The notes under the pieces: model-generated | The model's database searches: none | What the model saw: only the letters and a program-made list of their open reading frames with translations | Told to the model about the DNA's origin: nothing | Made by a program: the position numbers and the translations under genes | Origin: Pomphorhynchus laevis | Lineage: Eukaryota; Acanthocephala; Palaeacanthocephala; Echinorhynchida; Pomphorhynchidae | Assembly (NCBI GenBank): GCA_012934845.2 | Contig: WNNJ02000876.1 | Span: 248,001-312,000 of the forward strand | Direction of reading: 5' to 3' | DNA length: 64,000 bases | Part shown: positions 1 to 13,934 of the stretch, one piece after another | Layout of the letters: every line of letters begins with the position of its first letter | Numbering within the stretch: the first letter of the stretch is position 1

Positions 1-300
1 CTATTATGCAGTTATAACTTATTGGTTAAAAAAATAGACGATATTGATATAATGTACATATGCAGTTGAATAGTATAAAACTATTTAAAAATAGATAAAA
101 CCGAGAACAAAATTGAGCAGATAAAATTGATACGAAATACTAACATACTATTTAGTTTAACGCATATAGTTGTAGGATTAACAATTTTAAATGTTTGTAT
201 AGTTAACTGTACAGTCACGCGTATAGTTTGGTTTTGTCGATTTATAATTTTAGTAGCTTAACTTATATAGGTAACTTTAGGATTAAGTAAACTGTCCAGC

Positions 301-502
301 ATACAGTCTGGTTTTGTTAAGCCTAACTTACATTCGCTAGGTTTAATTTTGCAATTGAAAGTATAGTTTGCTTTATAATTAAATGTTTTAAATTTTCAGA
401 AATACAGTCTGGTTTTGTTTAGCCTAACTTACATTTCGTTAGGATTAATTTTGCAATTGAAAGTATAGTTTGCTTTATAATTAAATGTTTTAAATTTTCA
501 GA
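301..502. repeat. Tandem duplication, two 101-bp copies
   Basis: Copy one (301-401) and copy two (402-502) both begin ATACAGTCTGGTTTTGTT and end TTTTAAATTTTCAGA. They differ at only a few bases. This looks like a simple local duplication. Confidence 0.85.
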
Positions 503-714
503 ACTTACAAATATTTATTAAATGTTATGCATTATGCAACCTCAAAATATAATAATTGACAAAATATGAAAGATTATTTCAATCATTAAAATCTAATTAT
601 AAATCAAAAATTATTGTTTGGTCTTGAAGGAAGTAACAAACTTTCAATAATGTCCACTTCTTTGTTCTTGTTGTTTTATAAATATACAAGAACGAAAAAA
701 ATTAAATAATATCC

Positions 715-790
715 AGCTTGTAATTTTCCTAAAGATGATATCAGGAGCTATCGAAATATTGTAATTTTTGGAATAAAATTAATTTCTTTG
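715..790 (+). repeat. Hammerhead-like foldback motif
   Basis: AAAGATGATATCAGGAGCTATCGAAATATTG matches the pattern GATGA, short hairpin (GATA..AGGAGCTATC), GAAA seen repeatedly in this window, usually inside inverted repeats. The core is degenerate, so activity is doubtful. Confidence 0.45.
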
Positions 791-1345
791 TTCATGTAAA
801 TTCATAAAACTATAAGAAATAAGTAGATATTTTAAATACCTTGCAATATTTTCTTAGAATGTTTATGTAACAAGCATTCAGTTTATTACAAAATATAAAC
901 ATAAATTTATTATTAATAATTATATTGTTAATATATTTTATTTATTAATGACATTTCTATCTCTTTAGATAAAATACGAACAATTTTATACAAAATTTCT
1001 CATTAATTTTATATTAATTTTAAAAACAAATTTATATTAAAGATAATTTTTAATTATATTTTATACAACAACATTATATATCATTATTTAAAAATTATAT
1101 TTGTTAAATAGTAAATAAATATTAATTCATTAATTATTTTAAAATATTATTGTCGATAAAAATTATTCTAATAATATTTAATATAAAATTTAATATTATA
1201 AAATTTAAAATAATTATTTTACAACTTAATTCATAAAGAAATTAAGCTATCTTTGGCATTCGAGCTATCTTTGACGCTCTAGCTATATCTGCAGATATAA
1301 GTATCTGTAAACAATGCAATGTAAAAATAAAAATAAAATAAATAA

Positions 1346-1810
1346 ATATAAAATATTATATTTATAATTTATAATAAATAATATATTAATAATATTAAAA
1401 TATTATATTTATAACTTAATACAAAATTCCATTATCACGTATACGGGCGGATTAGAAGATAAACGAATTTCAATTAAGCAACTTATCATAACTGAAATCC
1501 GTATATTCACTGTACACAATACAGAACACAAAGTTTTGTTTTGATTTAAAAATACGCGAACGAGAACAAACTGAATGCAAACATTTTTATTATTTTCACT
1601 AAAGCATCAGGTAAACTGAAAGTGTTCTGTGCCTAATTGTATTATAAATACTGTATACTTGTTTTTAAAAATTATGCTATTTTTCAATTATGCTATTTAA
1701 ACAAATTAAATAATATAAAATATTATATTTATAATTTATAATAAATAATATATTAATAATATTAAAATATTATATTTATAACTTAATACAAAATTCCATT
1801 ATCACGTATA
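1346..1810. repeat. 98-bp direct repeats flanking a 270-bp segment
   Basis: The same ~98-bp AT-rich stretch ending AATTCCATTATCACGTATA lies at 1346-1443 and 1713-1810. The enclosed segment has a less AT-rich core. The layout resembles a short element with terminal direct repeats, but no coding sequence or target-site duplication is evident. Confidence 0.7.
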
Positions 1811-2340
1811 TTAATATTTGCAATTTTAATTTAAAAATTAAAATAACTACATTTATATTTTTTTGTATTTAAAATATCCATTTATTTCTTCTTATAGCTT
1901 TATAAATTAACAGGAACGAAGAAATGAAGTTCTTCGTTTCAAGATATTTATATATTTTTTGTTTTAATCTATTCAGTTTTAATGTCATACTTAAATTTTA
2001 AATAATCAAATATTTTAATGTTGTGATCTGTGTATTGCAAAATATTTCAAAACGTTTAATTTATGACTAATTAATACAAATTTATTTCAAATTTTTAAAG
2101 CAAAATTGGTTGATAATTAATCAATAAATAGTAATAATTAGTAATTAGTAAATAAATTATTATTAAATAATTAATATCTAATCAATAAATAGTTGATAGT
2201 TAAACAATCGACTAATTTGAATGGCCTTAAATATAGTTATATATAAATAGACAACAAATAAGAAATATAAAACAAAATATCAACTAAATTAATTAACTCG
2301 TGAATTAATATATTAATAGATATATATTTACATGCAACGT

Positions 2341-2383
2341 GTTACTTGCCATAAACTATTCTCGATAGTTTATGGTAAGTAAC
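2341..2383. repeat. Hairpin with 19-bp stem
   Basis: GTTACTTGCCATAAACTAT, a 5-base loop, and its near-perfect reverse complement (one G-T pair). The right half of the unit, AAACTATTCTCGATA, is repeated just downstream. Function unknown. Confidence 0.8.
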
Positions 2384-4229
2384 AGAAATAAACTATTCTC
2401 GATATTAAACGTTGACTTTCACGACCTTGACGTTGACTTTAACGACTCAATTTTGAGGCCTTGTTTGAAAAGGAAATATTTAATTGTATATTAGAAAATC
2501 AGGCGTAGCAAATTTTCTAGACTTAAATCAATTTGTGTTAGTCATTAATGGTTCTAGATTACGTAATATTTTAATTTTCGCATCAAATCAAACAGTATTC
2601 TTAAAGTTTTGCTTTTCAAAACACGCATCTACCATACATTTGCACTCCACATGCAGCATCGAAATCGCGTTTACTTTTTCAAGCTTTTGTTGAAAGCATA
2701 AGTTTTCTACCTAAAAACTAATATTTTTTTGTATTTTGTCGACACATCTTAAGGTTTTATTCTTTGTAGAATTGTAAGAAATATTTCTCAATTATAGTTT
2801 TCAATTAAATATTGTTCACCTAATATGTTTTCAATAAAAAATTAATTGTGCGCTATTTAATGATAAATTTAATGATTTATTTAATGTAAGCTTTAAATAA
2901 ATTAATTACTTAATTCATAAGTAATTAAGATGTACTTTGTAAGCAAAGGACGCAACATCATGTTTACAAATTAGTAATTATTATATTTTGATTGCATTAG
3001 TTATTGAAGGCTATTAATAATGACACACGTAGACTATGTTGCATATTTGTGGCCGACATGTATACGATTTAGCTGCGATCTCTACATGACAGAAAGGAGC
3101 TAATTCAAATTTAAAGTATTCAACTATAATCTTATTAAGTGTAAACTTTTAACTTTAAACCAGTAAGATTTACTTTTCCATATTGGAGCTGCAATGATAC
3201 TATACAAACGATGGCATGTATGATACGAAGCAGTAGTTACCGAGTAACTTTAATTTAAAGACCCACTCTTTTATATCGTAAACAATAGTAACCGAAAGAA
3301 CTTGGCATTTACGATTTATCTTACAGATCGTAAATTAAATAACAGATTGGCAAATATCCTTTATATCAAAATACAAAATAACAATATAATCTTTTAATAT
3401 TAAGAATACAATTCGATCGCAAACCGTTATTTTAGATTTTAATACAGATAATTAATAATGACAAAAATTATAATTGGAAAACATTTTGCCTGGAAAGGAC
3501 AATTGCACCTACGAAATTTACTAATAAAGTTGACTTGTTTTTGATTATCGGGAGGGGAGCCAAGACATGATAAAATTCACTCCAAAAGTAATCATAAGCG
3601 TTCTTTGTAAGAAATGTCATTTTAATATTCAATGATTTAACAATAAAATATTATCTAACCTACAACACCATTTAAAAATGTCTGAAATAAAGTAACGTTT
3701 AATTATTTTAAAATAACGTTTAAAATAACTAAGATAACGTTAAAATTTGACGTCAAATTTAAAAATCATTTGATAGGCAACGTTAAAATTTGAATTAAAA
3801 TTTTAAATCTATACATTTTTAAGATAACGTTTAAATTTGACTTCAAATTTAAAAAATCTATACATTTGAAAACTTTAAGAAATTCACAGAAATTATATAT
3901 AAGTATATAAGTGTGTGTATATAATGTTAAAATTTAAGAATTAGGAAATTTTTAATTATATTATTTAATTATAATAAATTATATTTTACGTGAATAAATA
4001 CAGGAATTCGACGGCATTTCTATTGGCACATAATAATATGTGCATGTTTTCATGCACAAATTCAAAATTGCACATAAGCGCGCTGTACACTGAGTAATAA
4101 CAGTTTGGACATCTTTAATTATGACCAGACGTATAACATATCCGTAACCAGATGTATAACATAAATGAAATAAACAGCCACAACTTATGTATCTGTATAT
4201 ATCAATTTGATGCCGAGTAAATAAATCAA

Positions 4230-4300
4230 CAGTTTGTAATTTCTGAAGATGATAGCAGAGGCTATCAAAATAATGTGAACTTTTTAAATAAAACTATTTT
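4230..4300 (+). repeat. Hammerhead-like foldback motif
   Basis: Contains CTGAAGATGATAGCAGAGG followed by CTATCAAAATAAT: the GATGA, hairpin, (G/C)AAA pattern with the last G lost. Same family as the motif near 715. Confidence 0.4.
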
Positions 4301-4431
4301 CACTCCATTATTCATAATTCCTATACATTTACATACCTAAAAAAGAAGAATGAAATAAATATTTTTAACACATTTAAAATTAATATTTTAAATTTAGAAT
4401 TTTTGAACAGCATCAATATAATGCTATTTTA

Positions 4432-5130
4432 TTTTTTATTTTGCTAGTTGCTGCTAGCATCATTAGAAACAAAAACAATGCAAATATATGCTTGTATGTC
4501 TTGTTTCTTTTTGATGATTTCATGGTGCCGCGGCAACCAAAAAAAGCTTAAGAGACTAGCAATTTCATATCTTTCTTCTATTGGGAATAATCAACTACTT
4601 CCTGTTTTTACAAATTGAATAAGATACATGGGTTTAACATCACGGTAATATAGACCGTCGGATCAGACTTGAATAGGTTCGAGAGTGTCTTGAAAATAGC
4701 TAGATAAACTTTGAAACGAGCCCAACATATGTCATTAGGAGGAAGTGCTCATGTGTGTCTATGGTGTATATAAACAATCTCGGAACCCGTCTTCTTTTCT
4801 AAGGACGTCCGCCAGAGAAAATCTAAAATTTCTTAACCTTCTCATGGTGAGGCTGCCTACAATCGTGCGCTCCGATTGAGCATTCAGATTGCGAAAGACC
4901 TTGAGTGGCTCAATCGTAAAGTTAAGCGTTGCTGTCAGCTCATGGGAACTGATTTCAATATCCGGATAGAAAACTGATTATAAAGAATGTAATTGGTATT
5001 TTTCAATCGAGTTTTATTTTTCAGTCCTTTATTTGCAACCCTCTACGTTATTAGCTGCATTATTTATTGTTAGTAAGAAAATCTATTATTATTTTTGGTA
5101 ATGCTAGCAGCAGCTAGCGAAATATAAAAA
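4432..5130. mobile_element. Inverted-repeat element enclosing a LINE fragment
   Basis: The ends form an inverted repeat: ATTTTGCTAGTTGCTGCTAG at about 4437-4456 against CTAGCAGCAGCTAGCGAAAT at about 5103-5122. Each end carries a short GCTAGC..GCTAGC hairpin next to (G)AAAT, the hammerhead-like foldback theme of Penelope-like terminal repeats. The interior is not Penelope-like: it holds a piece of the Jockey-like LINE found at 44-52 kb. Confidence 0.5.
4625..4900 (+). mobile_element. Jockey-like LINE fragment (ORF2 C-terminal part)
   Basis: Translated in shifting frames it reads SDLNRF, TLKRAQHMSLGGSAHVCLW, TISEPVFFSKD, then LKFLNLLMVRLPTIVRSD. This parallels the C-terminal part of ORF2 in the two copies at 44.2-48.6 kb ([45 protein letters not shown]). 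It carries internal stops and at least two frame changes, so it is an old dead copy. Confidence 0.75.
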
Positions 5131-5179
5131 ATAAATTAGTGCTTCAATTGACCTGCCCTAAAATTAATAATTAAAAAGG

Positions 5180-5219
5180 TGGATCAAGACAAACTTATTT
5201 CTAAGTTATCTTGATCCAT
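5180..5219. repeat. Imperfect hairpin
   Basis: GGATCAAGA...AACTTA / TAAGTT..CTTGATCC forms a two-part stem with small internal bulges. No other feature adjoins it except exon 1, about 300 bp downstream. Confidence 0.6.
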
Positions 5220-5512
5220 CTTAGAAATTTATTAAAGTCACATTAAAGATTTATTTACGAATAAACATTACATGGATTTTATATTTTCGTATATCTCAAC
5301 CTTCAAAAATTCAAGTTGAAATTGTGCATATTTAGTTACTTTTACAAAACCATTGCTAACTTTCTTCTGTCTATTAAGGTTAAAATTATTGGCACACTTT
5401 CAATACTTAAGTGCATATAGCTTTGGAAAGATCTGACCGGCAAAAAATCTGTACATATGACCGAATAGGATACAATAAAAGTAATGGCCAGATTTCAAAG
5501 AAATTTCGATCA

Positions 5513-5581
5513 ATGTTATATAGACTGATAATTGTATTTTTTTGTATGAATTTAAGTTCGTCACAGTTTTCTTCAAACAAG
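5513..5581 (+). CDS. Cadherin gene exon 1 (start codon and signal peptide)
   Basis: The ATG at 5513 opens a 23-residue segment beginning [18 protein letters not shown]: a positive residue, a hydrophobic core and small residues, as in a cleavable signal peptide. It ends AAG before a GTGATG donor. A 44-bp intron and the acceptor tttag at 5621-5625 join it in phase 0 to the next exon, which lacks its own signal peptide. The start is chosen because it gives a signal peptide in frame with cadherin-like sequence. The 5' UTR and promoter are not identified. Confidence 0.6.
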
Positions 5582-8500
5582 GTGATGATACAATTAAATT
5601 CCAAAATAAAATAATCTTAATTTAGAATATGCTAGTAACATCCACGTGGCGATATGGATATTTGGCCTTTGCATGTGATATTCTTAAATATCAGCTTTAT
5701 ATTACAGTTGATGATCGCGACTATTCGTTTTCAATCGAAAAGGGATATCTCAGTTTAAAACCAGAAGGTAACACAAATGTAATTACAAAAATTTTGTTGA
5801 AAATCGATTGTTCACTCATCGATAAGAATAAAAATTCTATTAGTTCAACAACTTTATAAGTGGTCATTTCTGAATGTGTAATTTTAATGGCATTTTGATA
5901 TATATCAATCTTATTTTAATAATTTAATTCAACAATGTGATTTACGACTCAAATTATCATAACTTTTATTATGTATTTAAAATATATATGTGTTTCGACT
6001 TATACTTAAACCATAACATCACAACTTGTACAATCCTAACACTTTCAACTTATTTTCAATTCACGTCAATTTCATTTTATTTTACTTGCCTTTAAAAATG
6101 CCGTAAACGTCAATTATATTGTTCAACCTATTAAACTCTTGGTTCAAAGTCGACTTTCGATAACAAAGAAACCAGCGTGTAAAATGTAGACAATCACTTT
6201 CACTTGAGGGTATTTTACCCTCAAGTGAAAAGTTGTTACTGAAAATTTTTACAAAAAAAATCAGAAAATTTTTTATGATTGCACTGATCGAACTACATTA
6301 ATGTTCATAAGATATTTTGATACCAGTAGTAAGATAATTTACAATATGCTTTTTTCCTTACCATCCATACATGAGGCCTGTACCAGCTGTTTCAAGTTGC
6401 ATGACTTGATTGGTATTAGTATAGCTAATTATAACAATAGATTAAAATAAAGGTGTTAATTCGTTTTCCAATTTCAAATTTAACTAGTATAGCTGATTAT
6501 AACAATAGTTTAAAATGAAGGTGTTAATCCGTTTTCAATTTTACATTTATCTTTAACAGTGAGTTAATATTCCCAAGATAAAATATATTGCGATATACTT
6601 TCAATATATTGCGATTCAAAACTTTAATTGATTTATCATGAAAGGAGCCACTTTTATTGAATGAGGTACCTTCAATAAATTGATATATTGAATGTATAAA
6701 ATTGATATAAAATATAAAAATTTAAAATATATTGAATATATTGAATATATTGAATATATTGAATTTAAAATATATTAAATTGATATATTGAATATATACA
6801 AATTTTATGTTGCCCATAAAAGGGGCAACCACCCTTGATTAAATTTGGTATGTAATTTAGTGATCTATTATAAATCATAGATTAATTAATAAATTTGTTG
6901 CTATATTCAGTAATTAAAATAAAAAAGTAACAATATTTAGTTTTAAGTCATCTGAGAATATTCTACTGTTTTAGCTGTTTTTAAAATAAGATCGACTAGC
7001 AATCAAGGTTATGTAGAAATACAGCATAATTTGTCTCAGAAGTATGTATGTATCGAACAATCCGGCCGTCCTGTGCTAAAGGTTTGTGGATTAAGACTTC
7101 GAATTTATACAATAAATGAAGTACTTATTGATTAATTATATTTACGCCATTCGATAATTATATTATTTAATAAAAGCAAGTTTTATTAAAATTACGGTTT
7201 TAGAAATTAATATTGAGATTAATCTTAACTAATTAAGCTAATAAATTAACAATTTATTAGTATTTAACTAATTAGTAAAATTTACTAATTTTACTAAATA
7301 CTAATATTAATAATATTAATATTAATAATATTATTAGTAATATTACTAATACCAATATTAATATTGTTAAATACTAATATTAGTCAGCATTTAGCTATTA
7401 AATACTAATTTAGCTAATAAAATTAAGCTGGAATTTATTTTAGAAAGTTAAAGCTACTTATCCTTATTTTGATTCAATGGATTAACCTCCCCCAATTTCA
7501 TAACTCACGACATTTTAATCATGATAATTTTAGCCGAATTGCTCAGTTATAAATAAATCTCGTAATTATGAATTAAGTACAACTGTTTCGATAAACTAAC
7601 AAATAAAGTTTCACAACTTTTGGTAACGTTGTAAATACGAAATAATTACTTTTACTTTTTTTAATTAACACGAACAGGAAAGTATAAACCTGCATGCTTT
7701 TTTACAACCTTCGTCGGGAAGCTCAACCCGGAACGCGCCTACCACAAACGTCTAGCCCCTAATCGAGCTTTCCGCCTATGGGGCGTTTCGACCTTAGTCT
7801 ACTCATCACTGCAGGGTTGTCTTATCAGTGTGACCCCGTAGTTACACAACTTCGACAGTACTTAATCCTCAGTAAACCTCTAAAAGGAATTCACTAAGCA
7901 CACGCTTCTCCACTGGTGACCAGCCTTACATCTGGTATGGTTTGCGTAAGCAGTGGATTCACAGGACAGCACGTGTGCTATAGTTCCTTCATAAGCTAAC
8001 TAAGTTTTCTGAACAAGCAATACGCTTGTGTACAGCTGAAACACAATGCACTAACAAAGCTCTAGCGCAGATAATAAGATACGCAGATGAATTTATATAT
8101 GTAAACGCAGATGAAGTTGTAGTGTAGATGCATTTATGTCTATATTTTCTTTATTTCAATAATTATATAAATCCTTAAATACGTCAAATTTTAAAGAGAT
8201 TATAGACTTATAATCTCTTATAGACTTATATACTTGCATTTTAAAAATAACTGCTTTTCGAAAAAAGAAATGGTAAAAACAACTTGAGTTCACCGTTGCT
8301 AACAAAAAGTCAGTTTCACTACTGTTTAGTTATCTTTAATAATTTCGTAATTATATTTTACCAATATCCATTTAATTAGTAAAACTAAATATATCAGTTT
8401 TAAATAAAATTAAAATTAAACTTATTTATTACAAGTTTCAATGAACACAATAAACTTTAATTTAGAATGTCAATGATTTCGAAAGATTTGATAGTGAGAA

Positions 8501-11500
8501 AAATCAATGCCGGTTTAAAAGAAAAACAGATTCGTTTGGAATTGTTAGTTTTACTAGTACTACTATTAACTATGACAAAAGCAAGAAAGAAAGCGAGCAA
8601 TATTCCCTGGGATTCTCACCGCTTCTTCTTATAAGTAAGAAGCCAATGTTAAGGCAATTTCTTTTCTTTTTTCTACAGACTCAAAGACCTACCCGGAAAT
8701 GTACAAAATTTATGTTCCAACCTACCCAAATGCAAAGGCACCATGTTTTAAAGTATATAAATTATTTTTAAATGTGATGAAGTATGAATTATTTTGTTTT
8801 GAATATTTGTGAACTTAGAAAATAAAAGTAAATTACAATTAATGAAATATTGATGAGGGAATTTTTCATTAAAAATTTACTGATATTCATTATCATTAAA
8901 AATATATAAATATATATATATTTTTATTACATTTGTAATAAAAAATATTACAAATGTAAACAAACATTATCTATAAATTGATTTTTTTGTTTTCAAATAT
9001 AAAAATATGAAACATTTTATTCATATATTAAAAATATATACTTTATTATATATAATATTTACGTTAGCCATTGTATCTAACTACGGCCTGGGGTCAGTTT
9101 GTGACGCGGTTTATAGAATTTCAATTTAGAACAAACCAGACAACAGCAAAATTCATTCGACAATATTTAGAACAAAAATAAACGTTTTGGCTAACGCCTT
9201 CTTGATAAATTTTATTTAAACACAAATAGATTTTTCTTAAATATTGATAGTATTATGACCAAAATAAATACTTACGAATATTAAGTCATGTAAAATGAAT
9301 TTATTTATAGTATTAAGAGATTTTTAATCAAACTGATATTTGAAACCATTCAAAGTCATTTAGAATAAAAAAGAAATTTTTTAAAATTAAAATAATTAGC
9401 TCACATTCTGATGCCAGAATGTGCACGGGTTAAAAGTCTTAAAGATTAATCACAAAATCTAACCATCTTTAGACTTATCAATGACAACCCTTGGCATATT
9501 GTAAAATTCTAACATTTAATATTAAATTTTTTATAATATTTTTTTTAATTCTTTAAAGATCTTTGTAAGATCTCTTTTATTTTTCATCACGTAAATTTAA
9601 TAAATCACAGGCGTATATTTAAATATAAATTATATAAATTAATTAATTATTTTTTATATAAATTATTTATTATAATTATTTATTATATAAATTTATAAAT
9701 TATATAAATTATATATTTAATTATATTTATATTTATAAATTATATTTATCTTTGCTCAAAATAAAATTTTAAGCAAAGATAATTATGTTGTATTCTTACA
9801 TTGGAATTTCACAGAAACGTTGTGAGGCAACTGAATTTAAATCAAAGTTTCCTTGAAATTTTTGATGAAGCTGCACGTTGCTTTAATCATATCTATAAGT
9901 CAACAGCAACACGCTATATTTAAGTATTGATGAACCTCATCAGCTGCTGACCCAATACCTACGTTACACGTTTGGGTAATTTTAATGTTGGCTGACAATC
10001 AGCCAACATTTAATTAGCTGATTCCTAGTTTTAAGTTAATTGAAGCAGCGTGCAGAATAAAATTGTCATCAAAATTTCAATGGTAACAATGACCGTATAT
10101 GTATATTATCTTAAAATTAGGAAACAAACTAGAGATGATTCTGTTGGCTTATAGATAGATGGAAAATTTTAATTGTATTGAAATTAACTTAGTATATTTA
10201 ATAGTATATTAAATTAGTATATTAAATTAACTTAGTATATTTTGTGTTATCAATACAAAACTAATTGTATTGATGATTCATAAATTCTAATTTAGATGTT
10301 ACCGGGTTTAACCACATTCTGATCAGGTAATTTAAATCTGACAAAATTCATTAATTAAAAATTAAAATATTAATATAGTAATATTAATATTAATATTACG
10401 TCAATTTCCCGGTAAATAAACAAGTCAACCATAACATTCCATTCTGTCACTCTCGAAATAGAACCTGTGAGTCGTAGCACCTCACAACAGAGAAACCACA
10501 ACATAAGATCAGAAGCCTCGCAAGTCTAAAAAGGACATTGAAAATTTTACAAAGTAGTTATAAATATCAGTAAATAAAAAACTGAGGACTTCAAAATCAT
10601 AAATTTTTAATCTGTAAAATAAAACACAATTTTAATCTGACTCTTTTAATTCATAATAAAATTTAAATTAAACAAAAAAACATCGATACATTAAAACTAT
10701 AAAATCTAATTTTAAAAGTTTTGACGTTATTTTATCAAAAATGCTACAATTTTCTTCTGTAAATTATAATTAATATTATATTGACGTAATATAAATTAAT
10801 ATTTATTAATTTATAAATAAATTATAATTAATTATAATTATACATTTTTATTATTAAATATTAATTAAATATTATTTTTCATATAAACATATTAGTTTTA
10901 ATTGCAAATTAATTATACTTTTTTAGTTATAAACTATTAATAATTAAATAGTATATAAATAAACTGTTAAAAAATATAAATATGTTATTAAATATAACTA
11001 TAACGTTTGAATAAATACACTTCAGCTATATTATGAATATACTTACTGTATATTATAATCACGTGATAGATTCATGAATATTTCTATCAAGAATTTATAC
11101 TTCGGTATGTGCGCAGTTATTATTTTTAAGAAATGAATTTGCTGACAAATAATAATATGAATATTTAGAAAGCGCCTTTTCGGTTTTAAATCTTGATCTT
11201 TGATTATTTTATTTAAAAAATCGCCTTTTTGTTTTTTTTTCGCAATAAGCGCTCGATTTTAAAATCTTCGCATGGGGATTGATTTCACAGATAATTATTT
11301 GAAAATATAAATTCTAGATCAACATTTAAACACCAGGAGATTGATTGAATAATATTAAGTAGTAACAAAATTTATAAATGTAAAGGGTATATAAATATTT
11401 GACGTTTTTATAAGATCGGAAGATCAGAGTAAAGTGTGATAACTATTTAAAACATAATCTTACAAATGATCGAAATCGTATTAAACGCAGTTCGCATGCA

Positions 11501-13901
11501 AACATAAATTTTCGATGACAAATCAAATGAGATATTATTAAAACTTCATGAATGAAGAGCTTGAGTCACAAAATACATTATAGAGACTATTTAATAATCA
11601 AAAGATTGTTGGTAACTCTGATGGCCAAAATATTGAATGCAAGATATTATCACAGCAAGAATGTTGTAACCATAAACCACGAAAGAACAAGATAATACCT
11701 TGTATGTGTTGAAATCGATGTTCTGAATTACTTATGCGGTCAAAAAGTTAACAAACTTTAAGAATGTTGTGCAGTCTAAAGTTTGTGTTATTTCAAACAC
11801 CAAAATATAGACATATTTGCTCAAAATATTACAGTTTATAGCCTTTAAACAAAACATATTAAAAAATTCTTACTAAATTAGAAAAATAGATAATTAAATT
11901 AATTATTTATTTTATCTTACTAATCATTTAAGCCAGACGCGGAAGAACAACGATAACATTAACAAGTAATCTTTTCTCATCACAATGAATCATCAGTGCA
12001 AGATCCATCCCACTACTGGATGCAGAGGAGGACTGGCAGACGGTACAAACACGAGTCATGTGTATGAAGTACTTGAAAATCTCTAGTAACCTCATGTAGT
12101 GCCAAATTAACACTTCTGATTAACCAAATAGGACGAATTAAAACTTTTAACTATTTAATCTAATTTAACTATTTAACTAATTAAAACTTTTATAAATAAG
12201 GACGAATTAAAACTTTTAACTATTTAAACTAATTTGACTAATTTAACTAATTAAAACTTTTATAAATAACAAATTGCTTGCTGCTTTCCACTTAACTAGG
12301 AATTTCGTTATTGTTATGGCCTTACAACATGAGTATATAAGTAATTTTTAAATCAGAAATGCTAAATTCACAATTCTGAAAATATTTTTAAATCAGAAAT
12401 GTCGTAAACATTATTTTACTTAAAATTTGGAAATTTGAAGACATAATTATTTAAAATCCACTCTCTCCATTTAATCAATCAAACATGTATGAAAAGCTTT
12501 TACTGTGTTTTAACTTTATTATCGTAATTTATTAAAAAATTGAAAACGAACGGCTATCTCCATGCTCACTTTGAGAATTCTGAATTCGTTATAGTAACTA
12601 TAATGACTATAAAAATTCATTCTGTTGATTGGGCACTATTTGTTGAAATGATAATCTTAGCAACAATCTTGAAAATTTAGCAATTATTAATTTATTATAA
12701 ATAACTATAATTAATTATTATATAATATATCTTAAGATTTCTTGTAAATTGTTATCAATAAATCAATATATTATATTATGCGATTAATTAATCTTAGCAA
12801 ATAATTATTTGGCAATACGATACATGTGTGTATGTTGAAGATTGCTTACGCTTGTTCCGTTACAATCTATAAAAATATTTAAAATGACATCATATTAAAT
12901 GCTTATCAATCTATTTTGATATGCATAATTTGGTTATGCATAATCAAATAATCGTTTAGCTACATTTTCTCTACTTGTAGAGGAAGCTGGGTCACTAGTA
13001 TTGCAATCAGGATAGAAATACAATCCGGATAGTAAAAACAAATTATAACTCTATTTCGCAGTTTTCATTTATTGATCAACTGGTTTCAGATTTTCAACTT
13101 GTTATTCAGTTCATGCATTTCCAATGCTTCCGAGACTGAAATTGTCGTCTTAAATGCCTATGAGTGATTTGTAGAGTCCGATTCTACTTCATAACCAACT
13201 ATTCTGGTGTTGGTTTGATGTGACCAACTCAGTGCGTTTCTATCCAATACATATGCAAATGCTTCTCATTCGTCTTCAATAAAGGAAATTCCGCAAATCA
13301 GTCAATTTCAAGCAAACTGAGGTCCGAACATATTGATTCTTCATCTCCCAGGTTTCTGAGCGTACAACATTGTACTACGCCTATTAACTATACGTAATAC
13401 GTCTGTGTACGTACAGGCTAACTAAATTGGTTTAGCCGCCCAATATTATTCAGCGTACTAGATTGATTATTAAATTGCTTGGCAATAATTTGGGTAAATC
13501 ATATCCAAATATGATTCAAATTACCGGCATATTCTTGTTTCATTCTGCAATGCCTTCGAATATATTTTTGTGATCGCATAAAAGCTGAATGCTTATATAT
13601 ATTGAGTTATGAGCAGCGCTCGTAAGTTGCTGGCCTGGATGATCTAGCAATGCATTTATATATTTTAATCGTAAAACAGAAAACAGGCAAGACAAATATT
13701 TCTTTATTTCAACGTTTCGCCTCTCGGCTTCGTCAGGAAAATTGTAAGAATTTAGTAATCAAGACAATATTTTTAACCAATACAATATTTTTTTGTTAAA
13801 AATATTGTCTTTATTAATAAATACTTACAATTTTCCTGACGAAGCCGAGAGGCGAAACGTGAAATAAAGAAATATTTGTCTTGCCTGTTTTCTGTTTTAC
13901 G

Positions 13902-13934
<33 letters not shown>

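Larger units (their letters stand above)
1..5400. other. AT-rich 5' flank without recognisable genes
   Basis: Mostly A/T homopolymer and TAA/ATT tracts with frequent stops in all frames. The items worth naming are listed separately: a 101-bp tandem duplication, a pair of 98-bp direct repeats, a 19-bp-stem hairpin, two foldback motifs and a LINE fragment inside an inverted repeat. Short open frames here (for example 2484-2693) show no family resemblance. Confidence 0.7.

Noticed and set aside
1346-1810. Direct repeats as LTRs of a small retroelement
   Set aside because: No primer-binding site, polypurine tract or coding sequence between them. A local duplication is simpler.
2484-2693. 69-codon open frame in the 5' flank
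   Set aside because: Composition matches the surrounding non-coding DNA and there is no homology that I can recognise.
4800-4930. U1 snRNA-like stretch (GGTGAGGCT, then GCGCTCCGATTGAGC)
   Set aside because: Translation matches the C-terminal part of the Jockey-like LINE at 44-48 kb over a longer span. The snRNA resemblance is limited to a few short strings and the U1 5' end is absent.
5407-5604. Minus-strand 65-codon frame overlapping exon 1
   Set aside because: Shadow of the plus-strand signal-peptide exon and the short intron. No family features.
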